From NCBI RefSeq assembly GCF_001570765.1, contig NZ_BCSH01000050.1:1-64000 (forward strand): a DNA stretch of 64,000 nucleotides. Direction: 5' to 3'. The DNA comes from Nocardiopsis listeri NBRC 13360 (GTDB lineage Bacteria > Actinomycetota > Actinomycetes > Streptosporangiales > Streptosporangiaceae). Under the pieces are notes generated by a model that was not told the DNA's origin, did no database searches, and worked only from the letters and a program-made list of their open reading frames with translations. This document shows positions 1 through 7,679 of the stretch, piece after piece. Each line of letters opens with the position of its first letter. Positions within the stretch are counted from its first letter, which is position 1. Both the position numbers and the translations under genes were made by a program.

Positions 1-114
1 AGGCGCCCCACCAGCAGCCCGAAAACCCCGCCCAACCACCGGCAGACTCCCGACCTCAGGCGCCCCACCCACACACCCGATACCCGCCCAACGCCCTGAA
101 ACCAAAGGCTTCAG
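1..114. repeat. Imperfect tandem repeat at window edge, period about 57 bp
   Basis: The 12-mer AGGCGCCCCACC occurs at 1-12 and again at 58-69, and both copies are followed about 15-20 bases later by CCCGCCCAAC-like sequence (28-37 and 84-93). The array may continue outside the window. No convincing gene covers it. Confidence 0.4.
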
Positions 115-206
115 ATCCGCTCCATACCCCGGACGCGCCAGGGAGTGGCCAGGGCCGATATCGCGGTGGCCGTGACCGCCCGACCCGGTCCGCGTTGTGC
201 GCCCAT
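111..206 (-). CDS. Possible 31-aa peptide gene downstream of a 30-bp palindrome
   Basis: This short reading frame starts at an ATG preceded by a purine-rich GGAGGAG at ideal distance and encodes 31 residues, beginning MGAQRGPGRAVTATAISALA. Nothing in the peptide is recognisable. It is weakly amphipathic and slightly basic. It lies directly downstream of the perfect palindrome at 222-251 and after the end of the S33 peptidase gene, on the same strand. The strong ribosome binding site is the only positive evidence, and it could be coincidental in purine-rich DNA. Confidence 0.25.
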   Translation of the reverse strand: MGAQRGPGRAVTATAISALATPWRVRGMERI

Positions 207-221
207 GGTCTCCTCCTCCGA

Positions 222-251
222 TTCGCCAGACTCGTGCACGAGTCTGGCGAA
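222..251. promoter_or_regulatory. Perfect 30-bp palindrome (operator or terminator hairpin)
   Basis: Positions 222-251 equal their own reverse complement, with TGCA at the centre and 13-bp arms beginning TTCGCCAGACTCG. It lies 56 bases after the stop of the S33 peptidase gene and 15 bases before the ATG of a possible 31-aa ORF. As RNA it would be a 13-bp stem with a 4-base loop (terminator-like, without a U tract). As DNA it resembles a dimeric repressor operator. The sequence does not decide between them. Confidence 0.7.
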
Positions 252-307
252 GGTGGGACCTCGACACCTCCCTCCGGTGAGGAATCCACCGACCCGGGAA
301 AGGGAGA

Positions 308-1858
308 TCAAAGCACGCTCGGGCAGGTGGTGTCCTCACCAGGGAGCCCACCGCCGAGCAGGTAGGTCTCCACCGCGTTGTCCACGCAGGCGCGGCCGGC
401 CCCGTAGGCGGTGTGGCCGCCGCCCTCGTAGGTGAGTAGGCGAGCGGAGCCGAGCTGCTCGGTCAGCTCCCGCGCCCACGTGTAGGGGGTGGCCGGGTCG
501 CCCAGGGTGCCTACGACCAGGATCGGCGGGGCCATCGGGGCGCTGATCCCGGTAGGCGTCGCCTCGGTGTCGGGCCAGGTGGCGCAGGGCAGCATCCGCC
601 ACACCTCGGTTCCCCCGAAGAGCGGTGAGGCGGCCTCGGCCTCACGAGCGCCTTGGAGATAGTCGTCGATGTCGGTGGGTCGGGGGTGGTCGGCGCAGCG
701 CACGGCGATGTGCGCGGCCTCGTCCGCGCCGGGTGGCGTGTCGGCGTCGTCGCCGCGCAGGCTCGACAGGTAGTCGGTGACGAACCCGTCGCGTTCGTCG
801 CCGGCCAGGCCGGCGAGCAACAGGGCGGTGCCCGGCCACAGCTGTTCGGTGTGCAGCGAGCCGCGCAGCAGGTCCAGCAGGGCGTACCGGTCCAGGTCAC
901 GGCCATCCACGCGCAACGGTTCGGTGTCGAGGCCGTCCAGGAGGGTCGCCAGCTCCTCGGACGCGGTCTCCATGCCGGCGAACGGACATTCCGGGGCACT
1001 GTCCAAGCAGTAGGCCATGAACGCCTCCCAGGAGGTCTGAAGCCCTGCGGTCTGTTCGACGGTGCCGGTGATCAGGTCGTCGTCGATCGCAACCGCCCCG
1101 TCCAGGACCAGCGCGCCGGAGCGTTCGGGATACATCTCGGCGTACAGGGCACCGATGGAGGTGCCGTAGGAGTAGCCGACGTAGTCCAGCCGTTCCTCGC
1201 CCAGAGCGTCACGCATCAGGTCGAGGTCGCGGACGACGTTCACGGTGCCCATGTTGAAGAGGAAGTCCTCACCCACCGCGTCGACGCAACCGGTGGTGAA
1301 GGCGTGCGCGACCCTCTGCAACTTCTCCAGGGCTCGGTCGGGCAGGTCGTCGGGGTCCATGCCACGGATCCGGGCCAGGAGACCGTCCAGGTCGGCGTGG
1401 CCTCGGCAGGTGAATCCGCCACTGTCGCCCACCCCTCGGGGGTCGAAGGAGACCAGGTCGAAGTTCTCCCGCACACCGCGACCCAGGGGCAGGGCGCCGG
1501 CGAGGAAGGTGTCGATCCCGGAGACACCCGGACCGCCGAAGTCGAATACGAGCGAACCCCGGCTCACGCCTTGGGCGGGTTGGCGGATCAGCGCCAGTTC
1601 GAGGAGTTCGCCCTCGGGGTCACCGTGGTCGACGGGGACGGTGACGCTGCCGCACTCCAGGCGGGCGCGCCAGTCCGGGTCGCCCTCGGTCGGTCCGGCC
1701 TCGGCGAGTTCGTCCTGTTCGAGGCAGGGTTCCCATTCGATGTGCTGTCCGTGGAAGGGGTGGGGGCCGTCCTTGACGTCGGCGAAGACCACTCCGGGGA
1801 CGAGGACCAGGGCCGTCACCAGGGCCCCCAGCCCTCGTCCTATTCCACGCACACGCAC
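308..1858 (-). CDS. Secreted alpha/beta-hydrolase, S33 tripeptidyl aminopeptidase-like
   Basis: This is an exported alpha/beta-hydrolase of the actinobacterial SlpD/SlpE (peptidase S33) type, which removes N-terminal peptides from extracellular proteins. The chosen GTG gives a basic start, a hydrophobic stretch and a signal-peptidase-like VVFA end. Upstream in-frame GTGs exist, and GAGGAG lies 11 bases before this one. The oxyanion region (FDFGGPGVSG), FDPRGVGDSGG and the nucleophile elbow GYSYG (Ser near residue 230) are visible, followed by a lid domain. A C-terminal GDPATPY supplies the acid and GGGHTAYG the His. It is a paralog of the next upstream gene on the same strand. Its start lies inside a large inverted repeat. 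Substrate specificity cannot be read from sequence. Confidence 0.85.
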   Translation of the reverse strand: MRVRGIGRGLGALVTALVLVPGVVFADVKDGPHPFHGQHIEWEPCLEQDELAEAGPTEGDPDWRARLECGSVTVPVDHGDPEGELLELALIRQPAQGVSRGSLVFDFGGPGVSGIDTFLAGALPLGRGVRENFDLVSFDPRGVGDSGGFTCRGHADLDGLLARIRGMDPDDLPDRALEKLQRVAHAFTTGCVDAVGEDFLFNMGTVNVVRDLDLMRDALGEERLDYVGYSYGTSIGALYAEMYPERSGALVLDGAVAIDDDLITGTVEQTAGLQTSWEAFMAYCLDSAPECPFAGMETASEELATLLDGLDTEPLRVDGRDLDRYALLDLLRGSLHTEQLWPGTALLLAGLAGDERDGFVTDYLSSLRGDDADTPPGADEAAHIAVRCADHPRPTDIDDYLQGAREAEAASPLFGGTEVWRMLPCATWPDTEATPTGISAPMAPPILVVGTLGDPATPYTWARELTEQLGSARLLTYEGGGHTAYGAGRACVDNAVETYLLGGGLPGEDTTCPSVL

Positions 1859-1926
1859 GCCCGACCTCACTCCTCGTAGTGGAACCACTGGGTTCCCATA
1901 CTCTGAGTGATCGAGGTCGGGCGTGC
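1855..1926 (-). promoter_or_regulatory. Nested inverted repeat covering the start of the S33 peptidase gene
   Basis: Arms of 14 bp (GCACGCCCGACCTC at 1855-1868 and its exact complement at 1913-1926) enclose a second pairing of CACTC with GAGTG and an inner GGAACC/GGTTCC hairpin. In the minus-strand transcript the 3' arm and adjoining GAGTG overlap the GAGGAG ribosome site and the proposed GTG start. The fold could therefore mask translation initiation. It could equally act as a terminator for the upstream paralog, whose stop is 42 bases away. Confidence 0.6.
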
Positions 1927-1968
1927 GGTGAACATGCCGATCAACCGGTCAACAGTGGCTTTACCCGG

Positions 1969-3582
1969 CTATTCCGGAAGGCAGGAGTGGTCGCTTTCCG
2001 GGACCACGCCCTCCAGGAGATAGGTGTCGATCACCTCGTCCACGCACTCGTTGGCGTCGAATCCGTACACTCCGTGTCCGGCGCCCTCGTAGGTGACCAG
2101 CGTGGCGCTGTCCAGCTGGTCGGCCAGGCGCCGCGACCACTCGTAGGGGGTGGCGGGATCCCCTTCCGTGCCGACCACCACGATCGGCGGGGCGTCGGAG
2201 GCGGAGAACCCGGAGAGGCGTTCGACGGGCTCGACCCAGTGCGAGCACATCATCCACGGCCACACCATGGTGGAGCCGAACAGCGGCGAGGCCTCGTAGG
2301 CGGCCTCGGACGCCTCCCGGTAGGTGTCGAGGTCGGTGCCCGCCTCGGAGTCGGCGCATTCCACGGCGAGCTGGGCGGCGCTCTGGTTCTCCTCGGCTTC
2401 CTCCTCGACCATGAACAGGAAGAACATCCAGTACAGGCCGCTCAGCTGGTAGACGGCCTCGGAGAGGTCACCCTGGTTCAGTGCGACCAGCGACGCCTCC
2501 AGGTCGGGCCACACCCACTCCTGGTACATGGATTGCATGACGATTCCGATCAGGGCGTCACCATCGATGACGACCTCCTCGTCGTGCCACTCCGGGTCGT
2601 CGATGACGATCGGGTCATCGTCCAGGCCTCGAGCCAGGGCGGTCATCGTCTCGGTGGAGCCCTCCGGGTCGTCGAAGGGACAGTCCGAGCACTGTTCGAC
2701 GAACCTCTCCCAGGTCTCCTGGAAGCCCTCGGTCTGCTCGACGGCCATCCGCAGCAGGTCGATCTCCCCGTCCACCGCACCGTCCAGGACCATACCGCCG
2801 ACGTTGTCGGGGTACAGCTCGGCGTACAGGGCGCCCAGGTGGGTGCCGTAGGAGTAGCCCACGTAGTGGAGTTCGTCCTCGTCCAGGTTCTCCCGGATCA
2901 GGTCCATGTCACGGGCGACGTTGACGGTGCCCATGTTCGCGAGGAAGTCCGCAGCGATCTCATCGACGCATTCTTCGGCGACCTCCTGTGCGATCTCGTC
3001 CATCTCGACGAGGTCGTCCTCGGCGATGTCGGCCGGGTCGGTGTCCCAGCTCAAGTACTCCTCCCAAGGGCCTTCCTCGTCCGAGTGGTCCTCCCCACAG
3101 GAGATCGGGGTGCTGTCCCCGATTCCGCGCGGGTCGAAGGAGACCAGGTCGAAGGAGTCCCTGATGTCGGAGGTGAACAACTCACCGGTGAGCATCTCCA
3201 GGCCGCTGCCCCCGGGACCGCCCGGGTTGATCACCAGGGAGCCTTGGCGGTCCTCGGCCCCTCCCTCGGCAGGCCGGCGCACCAGAGCCAGCCGGACGTC
3301 CTCACCGTCGGGGTCGGTGTAGTCGAGGGGGACGTTCATGAGGGTGCATTCCAGGCTCTCCAGCCACTTCTCCTCGGCACCCCATTCGAGAAGCTCCTCG
3401 ACCTCGTTCGCGTCGTGGCAGTCCTTCCAGGACAACTGCTGGTTGTCGAATCGTTCCAGGCTCGGGTCCGTGTCCTCGATCGAGGCATCGGCCTGTAGGG
3501 GTTCCTCCTCGGAGGTGCATCCGACCACCAGTAGCAGGGACAGCGCTACGGAGGTGGAGGTCGGAGCGGGTACGTACCGCAC
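1969..3582 (-). CDS. Lipoprotein alpha/beta-hydrolase, S33 tripeptidyl aminopeptidase-like
   Basis: This paralog of the downstream gene is membrane-anchored rather than released. The 537-aa product starts at a GTG with GGAG 8 bases upstream and has a short signal ending in the lipobox VVGC, followed by an acidic linker. It shows VINPGGPGGSG, FDPRGIGDS, the GYSYGTHLGALY nucleophile elbow, a charged lid region, GDPATPYEW (acid) and EGAGHGVYG (His). It is unusually acidic (many Glu/Asp). Upstream is the 3' end of the double-CARF nuclease gene on the same strand, 132 bases away, a gap that probably holds its promoter. The expected role is extracellular peptide trimming; the substrate is unknown. 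Confidence 0.87.
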   Translation of the reverse strand: MRYVPAPTSTSVALSLLLVVGCTSEEEPLQADASIEDTDPSLERFDNQQLSWKDCHDANEVEELLEWGAEEKWLESLECTLMNVPLDYTDPDGEDVRLALVRRPAEGGAEDRQGSLVINPGGPGGSGLEMLTGELFTSDIRDSFDLVSFDPRGIGDSTPISCGEDHSDEEGPWEEYLSWDTDPADIAEDDLVEMDEIAQEVAEECVDEIAADFLANMGTVNVARDMDLIRENLDEDELHYVGYSYGTHLGALYAELYPDNVGGMVLDGAVDGEIDLLRMAVEQTEGFQETWERFVEQCSDCPFDDPEGSTETMTALARGLDDDPIVIDDPEWHDEEVVIDGDALIGIVMQSMYQEWVWPDLEASLVALNQGDLSEAVYQLSGLYWMFFLFMVEEEAEENQSAAQLAVECADSEAGTDLDTYREASEAAYEASPLFGSTMVWPWMMCSHWVEPVERLSGFSASDAPPIVVVGTEGDPATPYEWSRRLADQLDSATLVTYEGAGHGVYGFDANECVDEVIDTYLLEGVVPESDHSCLPE

Positions 3583-3714
3583 GTGGCGGCTCCGTTCTAG
3601 CAAGGGGATGGGGGATGGGGGTGGGGTCGAAACCAACCGTTGGGACGGACGGGCCGCCTCAGAGGTTGCCTACTCATAGGTAACAAATACGACAAACCAC
3701 TCAACCGGCCGGGC

Positions 3715-5817
3715 TCACAGCAGACCGACGTCGGTCTCCAACAACGCCGGCGGCACCGAAGGGTCGACCTCCACCACCAGCGGTCGAGTGGGGTCGCCGA
3801 ACCGGATCCCCTGGTCCCCGACACCTTCGGAGGTACTCTCGGCGATCCAGTCCACCAGCTCACCGGCCCGGGTCACGTCGCGGCCGGGGCGGGTCAGCGC
3901 CAGCAGGGTCCCGGCCACGTCGCAGCGCACGCTCAGGTGCGTGGTCGCGGCGAACACGCTCTGCGCCCATCCGCCGGGGCTCACCTCACGACGCGGACCG
4001 TCAGGGGTTCTGCGCCGGCGCCAGGCGGGGGCGGCCAGACCCACCGCCCGATCATCGAAGGCCAACACCAGGGAGGGCCGCTCTCGCGCGGTGAGGAAGG
4101 CCGATCCGTCGGCCAGGGAGGGATCCCACCAGACCCGGCAGGGACCCGAGGCGGCCTTGGAGAGTCCGCGCGCGACCAGGTCCAGCAGTTCCACCTCGAC
4201 CTCGTCGAGCGCAGGCCCCTCGACCACCTCGGTCAGGTCCGACGCAAGGGGTTCGTAACCGCTGAGCACCAACGACCAGTCCGGTCCGGCACGTCCGCAC
4301 AGTCGGTGCCGGCCATGGCGCAGGCACACCACGGACCGGTCGCGGGCCAGCTGGTAGGTGGCGCAGGCCCCGCCGTTGAGGGCGGCCTTGGTCAGTCCCA
4401 GGCTCATCGCCTTGGTCCCGGTGGTGAAGTCCACGACCACGGAACGCTCCCCGTCGCGTTCACGGACGATCCACTCCCCCACCGTCGCCGCGACCGCGTC
4501 GGGGTCGAAGCCGTTCACCGGGTCGGCGGCCAGACGCACCCGGTCGCGGTACCCCTCGGCGCGCAGGGTGTCGGCGTCGGCGGTGGGCAGACCGGGGTTC
4601 TCGACCGCGTACAGGGTGCGGGCGGCGGCCTCGCGCACGTTGGCGCGCAGGCTCTGTTTGGAGGGCAGTACCAGTGCGCGGGAGGGCCGGTGGGCGTGCA
4701 GCGCGGTCAACGCGCCCAGGCGGCTGCCGCCCAGCGGGGTGACCAGGAGCGGGCCCTGTTCCGGGCCCGGGTGGTCGGATGGTCCCGGGGCCGGGTCCAG
4801 GGGTACGGGTGTGGCCGGCACCGTTCCGCGTCCGCTGTCCAGGGCCGGCAGGAAGGCCCCGCACAGGGCGTCGAAGGAGGTCACCCGCTCCAGGAAGGCG
4901 TCTGCGTGCCACACGTGCACGTTGCGGGCGGACAGGGCCGGGTTGTAGGCGGTGATGCGTTCGCGCAGGTCGTCCACGACCGGCCCGGTGTAGACGAACA
5001 GGACCTGGGTCGCCCCACCGAAAACCCGACGCGACTTGGCGATCGTCCACCCGGCCCGGGCGATCACGTCCTCGGCGCGGCTCTTGACCTCCACGCACAG
5101 GACCCGGTGGCGGTGGCGCAGCAGCGCGTCGAAATCGGCGATGGAACCACCGGACCGGTAGGGGTCGGCCACCCGGCGCGCGCCCAGCACCTCGGTGTCG
5201 GGTCTGCCACCGGTGAGTCGGCGCAGGTGGGCCAGGACGCGTCCCTCCGCTATGACGCCGTTGAGTTCGCCGTCGGGCAGCCGTGGATAGGTCTCGCGTA
5301 GCGCTACCTCTCCGCCGGCGAGGTAGCGGCGCACCGGCGCGGGGTCGCGGCGTTGCTCCCAATGGGCTCCGTGGATCGCGGCCAGGGTCGCCAGGTCCAC
5401 CCCGAGTCGTCCGGGCGGGTCGCTGTGGGGATCGAGGTAGTGGCGTAGCCGGTGCGCCCGGGAGGAGAGGGAGCGTTCGTGGTGCAGGGCCGCCACCACG
5501 CTCATGACCTTGGTTCCACCGGTGTAGTCCAGGTGCCAGGGGCGTCCGGCGAGCGCCTCGCGAACCCGGTCCAGGAGCGTGGTGACCGCTTCGGGATCAT
5601 GCGGGTCCGGGCCGACGCTGAGGACGCGTACGAGGCGCTTCTCGCGCAGTCGCTCCACCGCCTCGGCGACCCGTCGCGCCACGGGCACCGTGCCATCGCT
5701 ACAGACCAGGAACAGGTGGTCGACGGGGAGGGTCAGCGAGGCCAACAGGGCGGGAGTGGGGTTCTGCCCCACGAGGACGACGGCTGCGCGGGGTTCGTCC
5801 ACGTTGTCCTCTCTCAT
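3715..5817 (-). CDS. Double-CARF, PD-(D/E)xK effector nuclease (Can1/Card1-like) of the type III system
   Basis: This 700-aa protein should be a cyclic-oligoadenylate-activated nuclease. Seen: an N-terminal Rossmann/CARF domain (about 10-140) with DYTGGTKVMS at 97-106; a middle PD-(D/E)xK domain (about 180-310) with E191, D228/D230 and EVK at 243-245; a second CARF domain (about 355-500) with the parallel motif DFTTGTKAMS at 463-472; and an unassigned C-terminal domain (500-700). One chain with two CARFs resembles Can1, while the nuclease motif resembles Card1/Can2 (DUF1887), which act as homodimers. The internal duplication suggests a single chain makes the ligand pocket (inference). It follows the small upstream gene by 2 bases, so they are probably co-translated. 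An alternative GTG start lies at 5802. Confidence 0.85.
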   Translation of the reverse strand: MREDNVDEPRAAVVLVGQNPTPALLASLTLPVDHLFLVCSDGTVPVARRVAEAVERLREKRLVRVLSVGPDPHDPEAVTTLLDRVREALAGRPWHLDYTGGTKVMSVVAALHHERSLSSRAHRLRHYLDPHSDPPGRLGVDLATLAAIHGAHWEQRRDPAPVRRYLAGGEVALRETYPRLPDGELNGVIAEGRVLAHLRRLTGGRPDTEVLGARRVADPYRSGGSIADFDALLRHRHRVLCVEVKSRAEDVIARAGWTIAKSRRVFGGATQVLFVYTGPVVDDLRERITAYNPALSARNVHVWHADAFLERVTSFDALCGAFLPALDSGRGTVPATPVPLDPAPGPSDHPGPEQGPLLVTPLGGSRLGALTALHAHRPSRALVLPSKQSLRANVREAAARTLYAVENPGLPTADADTLRAEGYRDRVRLAADPVNGFDPDAVAATVGEWIVRERDGERSVVVDFTTGTKAMSLGLTKAALNGGACATYQLARDRSVVCLRHGRHRLCGRAGPDWSLVLSGYEPLASDLTEVVEGPALDEVEVELLDLVARGLSKAASGPCRVWWDPSLADGSAFLTARERPSLVLAFDDRAVGLAAPAWRRRRTPDGPRREVSPGGWAQSVFAATTHLSVRCDVAGTLLALTRPGRDVTRAGELVDWIAESTSEGVGDQGIRFGDPTRPLVVEVDPSVPPALLETDVGLL

Positions 5818-5819
5818 TC

Positions 5820-6185
5820 TCAGGCGACCGTTTCCACCACTTCCCCATTCCTCGCGGATTCGGACATGATGACGAAAGAACGGCAGGCGGTCACCACCCC
5901 CTTGCTGTCCCGCACCAGGTCGGAGGGGACCAGGAGGTCGCAGCGCTCGGGGTGCGCGGAGCCGACCACGGAAGAGACGATGTACCAGACACCTTCCTCG
6001 GGGTCGGGAAGGTTTGCGGCACGGGTGCGTTCCTCGGACAGGAGGGGGATCCCGTCGATCTCCCGTAGTGGTACCCGGTCGGTCTCGACCCTAGCGGGGC
6101 GTGGCGCGCTCTTCCAGGTGCGGATCACCCGCGCCTGCGCATCGATCACTCTTACCTCATGCGGCGTCAGGTTGACCACCCTCAT
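5820..6185 (-). CDS. Small conserved protein with N-terminal NLTPHEV motif, coupled to the CARF nuclease
   Basis: This is a 121-aa soluble protein of unknown function. It opens with MRVVNLTPHEVRVID, a signature shared by short proteins common in phages, plasmids and accessory islands (from memory, not searched). It then has a predicted beta-rich body (ETDRVPLREIDGIPLLSEE, GVWYIVSSVV, DLLVPSDLVRDSKG) and a short polar tail. No catalytic motif is evident. Its stop lies 2 bases before the ATG of the double-CARF nuclease, so it is the first gene of a two-gene unit transcribed from the AT-rich divergent region. Position suggests a regulator, inhibitor or ligand-handling partner of the nuclease, but no sequence feature proves this. 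Confidence 0.8.
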   Translation of the reverse strand: MRVVNLTPHEVRVIDAQARVIRTWKSAPRPARVETDRVPLREIDGIPLLSEERTRAANLPDPEEGVWYIVSSVVGSAHPERCDLLVPSDLVRDSKGVVTACRSFVIMSESARNGEVVETVA

Positions 6186-6512
6186 ACGTCGGACCTCCCG
6201 TTTCCTCTCGCCGACGTGCCTGTTCCAAGGTCTTCACCGCAGTCTCTCGGACACATGCGGCCGGGTGCTCCGCCACTCCTCCTGGGTTTTTTGAGACGGG
6301 TGTTTTCTCCTGACCGATTTCATAACAAGAATATGATTCGTCTCTTCAGGGGGCGATCGTCGTCAATTGACTTTCCTCACGTAGAAGCCCTATTTTGTTG
6401 TACGACCTCCCGTTGACGCAGGAGTGTCATCAGCTCGCTCTCGACTCACACGCGTTTCCCCGGAAGGGCTGGGGAAGCGTCCCGGCCCCGGACGATCCGG
6501 GGAGAAGAGTTC
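6186..6512. promoter_or_regulatory. AT-rich divergent intergenic region between the effector pair and the Cys/His-rich gene
   Basis: This 327-bp gap separates two divergently read genes. Positions about 6290-6420 are clearly AT-richer than the surroundings, with T runs and a TTTCATAACAAGAATATGAT stretch, marking probable promoters in both directions. No tRNA, CRISPR repeat or further reading frame is seen. Confidence 0.6.
6367..6396 (+). promoter_or_regulatory. Candidate sigma-70-type promoter for the Cys/His-rich gene
   Basis: TTGACT (6367-6372) and TATTTT (6391-6396) are spaced 18 bases apart on the plus strand, about 115 bases before the start codon at 6513. Both hexamers are rare in this GC-rich background. 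Confidence 0.4.
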
Positions 6513-7670
6513 GTGAGCAAGCACCACTGCTCCGCCTGGGAGTTGTACGGGTCGACCACCTTCCTTCGCGTGTTCACCCGCGCGCTGGGGTGTGGCCCCT
6601 GCTCCACAGACGGAACCGCTCAGGGCTGCGCCGGCCACACCGAGCAGTTCTGGGACTACATCGACCTGTGCGTCGAGCACTGCCCGTGCCCCGAGCACGG
6701 CGGCGACCCGCACGGGGTGGTCGCCATGCGCATGACCCGTGCCCTGCCCACGCCCACCGGGGTGGACCGCATCGCCGCGCACCGGTTGCGCGACGCCTTG
6801 GACGACGTACGCCGCGACCGCTCCTACAAGAACCTGCGCCGGGTGTACCCGAGCCCCGCACCCAACGGCAGGGACCGCAGCGCCTTCTCCGAACGCCCCC
6901 GCCGGTGGGCCCAGCGCCGCGACGTGTCCCGGGTCGCCACCGACGTGGTCGAGCAGGAGGCCCTGGCCATGCTGGTACTCACCGCAGGTCGGGGCAACCC
7001 GGCCGCCGACCTGCCCGAGGACATCTCCCCCGGCGAATCCGTCTCCTTCACCGAGGACGGCAGCGCCGTGCCCGTGGCCGACCTGTACGGGCGCCGGCTG
7101 GGCACCGCGTGCGAACCACCCATGGTCTCCACCGCCACCGGCGACTACCTGCTGCGCAAGATGACCGAGCTCGCCTCTGGCAGGGACGCCGACCCCGCGC
7201 GCACCCCCGACCAGCGCCGCCGTCTCCTGCTGCGCGGGCTCCTGCCCGAGATCACCGGCGAGGACCTGGCCCGCCGGCTCACCGACGTCCTGTCCCGGAT
7301 GGCCGCGCTCATGCCCACCCACTTCACCCTGGTTCAGCAGGCCCGAGGACGCGCGCGCAGCGCCCCCTACAACCCGGTCCCGGAACCGGCACCGGACGAC
7401 GAGGAGGTACCGAGACGGGAGGTCCTGGCCGATCACGAACGCCGCTGGCTGCTCTGGTTGGGTCGGGAACTGGCCGCCGAGGCCCACGGCCATCGGACGG
7501 CCTTCGGGGCCGACCCGCAGGGCACACTCGAAGCCCTGCTCGGCCGACTGTTGAGGACCGGGCCCGCGGTCCCCGAACGCTGGAGCGAGGCCCAGGACGA
7601 CCCCGACCTGCGAGCCGACCTGTTGGACGCCCTGACCGAGGCGATCGTCTTCGGTGACCGATCCCGCTGA
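6513..7670 (+). CDS. Unknown 385-aa protein with Cys/His-rich N-terminus, candidate type III accessory
   Basis: I do not recognise this family. The GTG start has GGGGAGAAG upstream. The first 64 residues carry C6, C27xxC30, C39xxH42, C53, C57, C59 and H62, a pattern suited to one or two zinc sites. The rest is helical and charged, without membrane segments. It includes a Tyr/Arg-rich stretch (SYKNLRRVYPSP), an RRRLLLRGLLPEITGEDLARRL helix region and a C-terminal helical bundle (HERRWLLWLGRELAAEA). It diverges from the CARF effector pair and converges on the RAMP operon with 9 bases between the stops. It is thus enclosed in the CRISPR island, which makes an accessory or regulatory role plausible but unproven. 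Confidence 0.75.
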   Translation: MSKHHCSAWELYGSTTFLRVFTRALGCGPCSTDGTAQGCAGHTEQFWDYIDLCVEHCPCPEHGGDPHGVVAMRMTRALPTPTGVDRIAAHRLRDALDDVRRDRSYKNLRRVYPSPAPNGRDRSAFSERPRRWAQRRDVSRVATDVVEQEALAMLVLTAGRGNPAADLPEDISPGESVSFTEDGSAVPVADLYGRRLGTACEPPMVSTATGDYLLRKMTELASGRDADPARTPDQRRRLLLRGLLPEITGEDLARRLTDVLSRMAALMPTHFTLVQQARGRARSAPYNPVPEPAPDDEEVPRREVLADHERRWLLWLGRELAAEAHGHRTAFGADPQGTLEALLGRLLRTGPAVPERWSEAQDDPDLRADLLDALTEAIVFGDRSR

Positions 7671-7679
7671 GCGAAGCGG

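Noticed and set aside
1-114. Repeats at the window edge considered as a CRISPR array
   Set aside because: Only 12 bases are exact, no dyad typical of a CRISPR repeat is present, and the spacers are themselves similar to each other.
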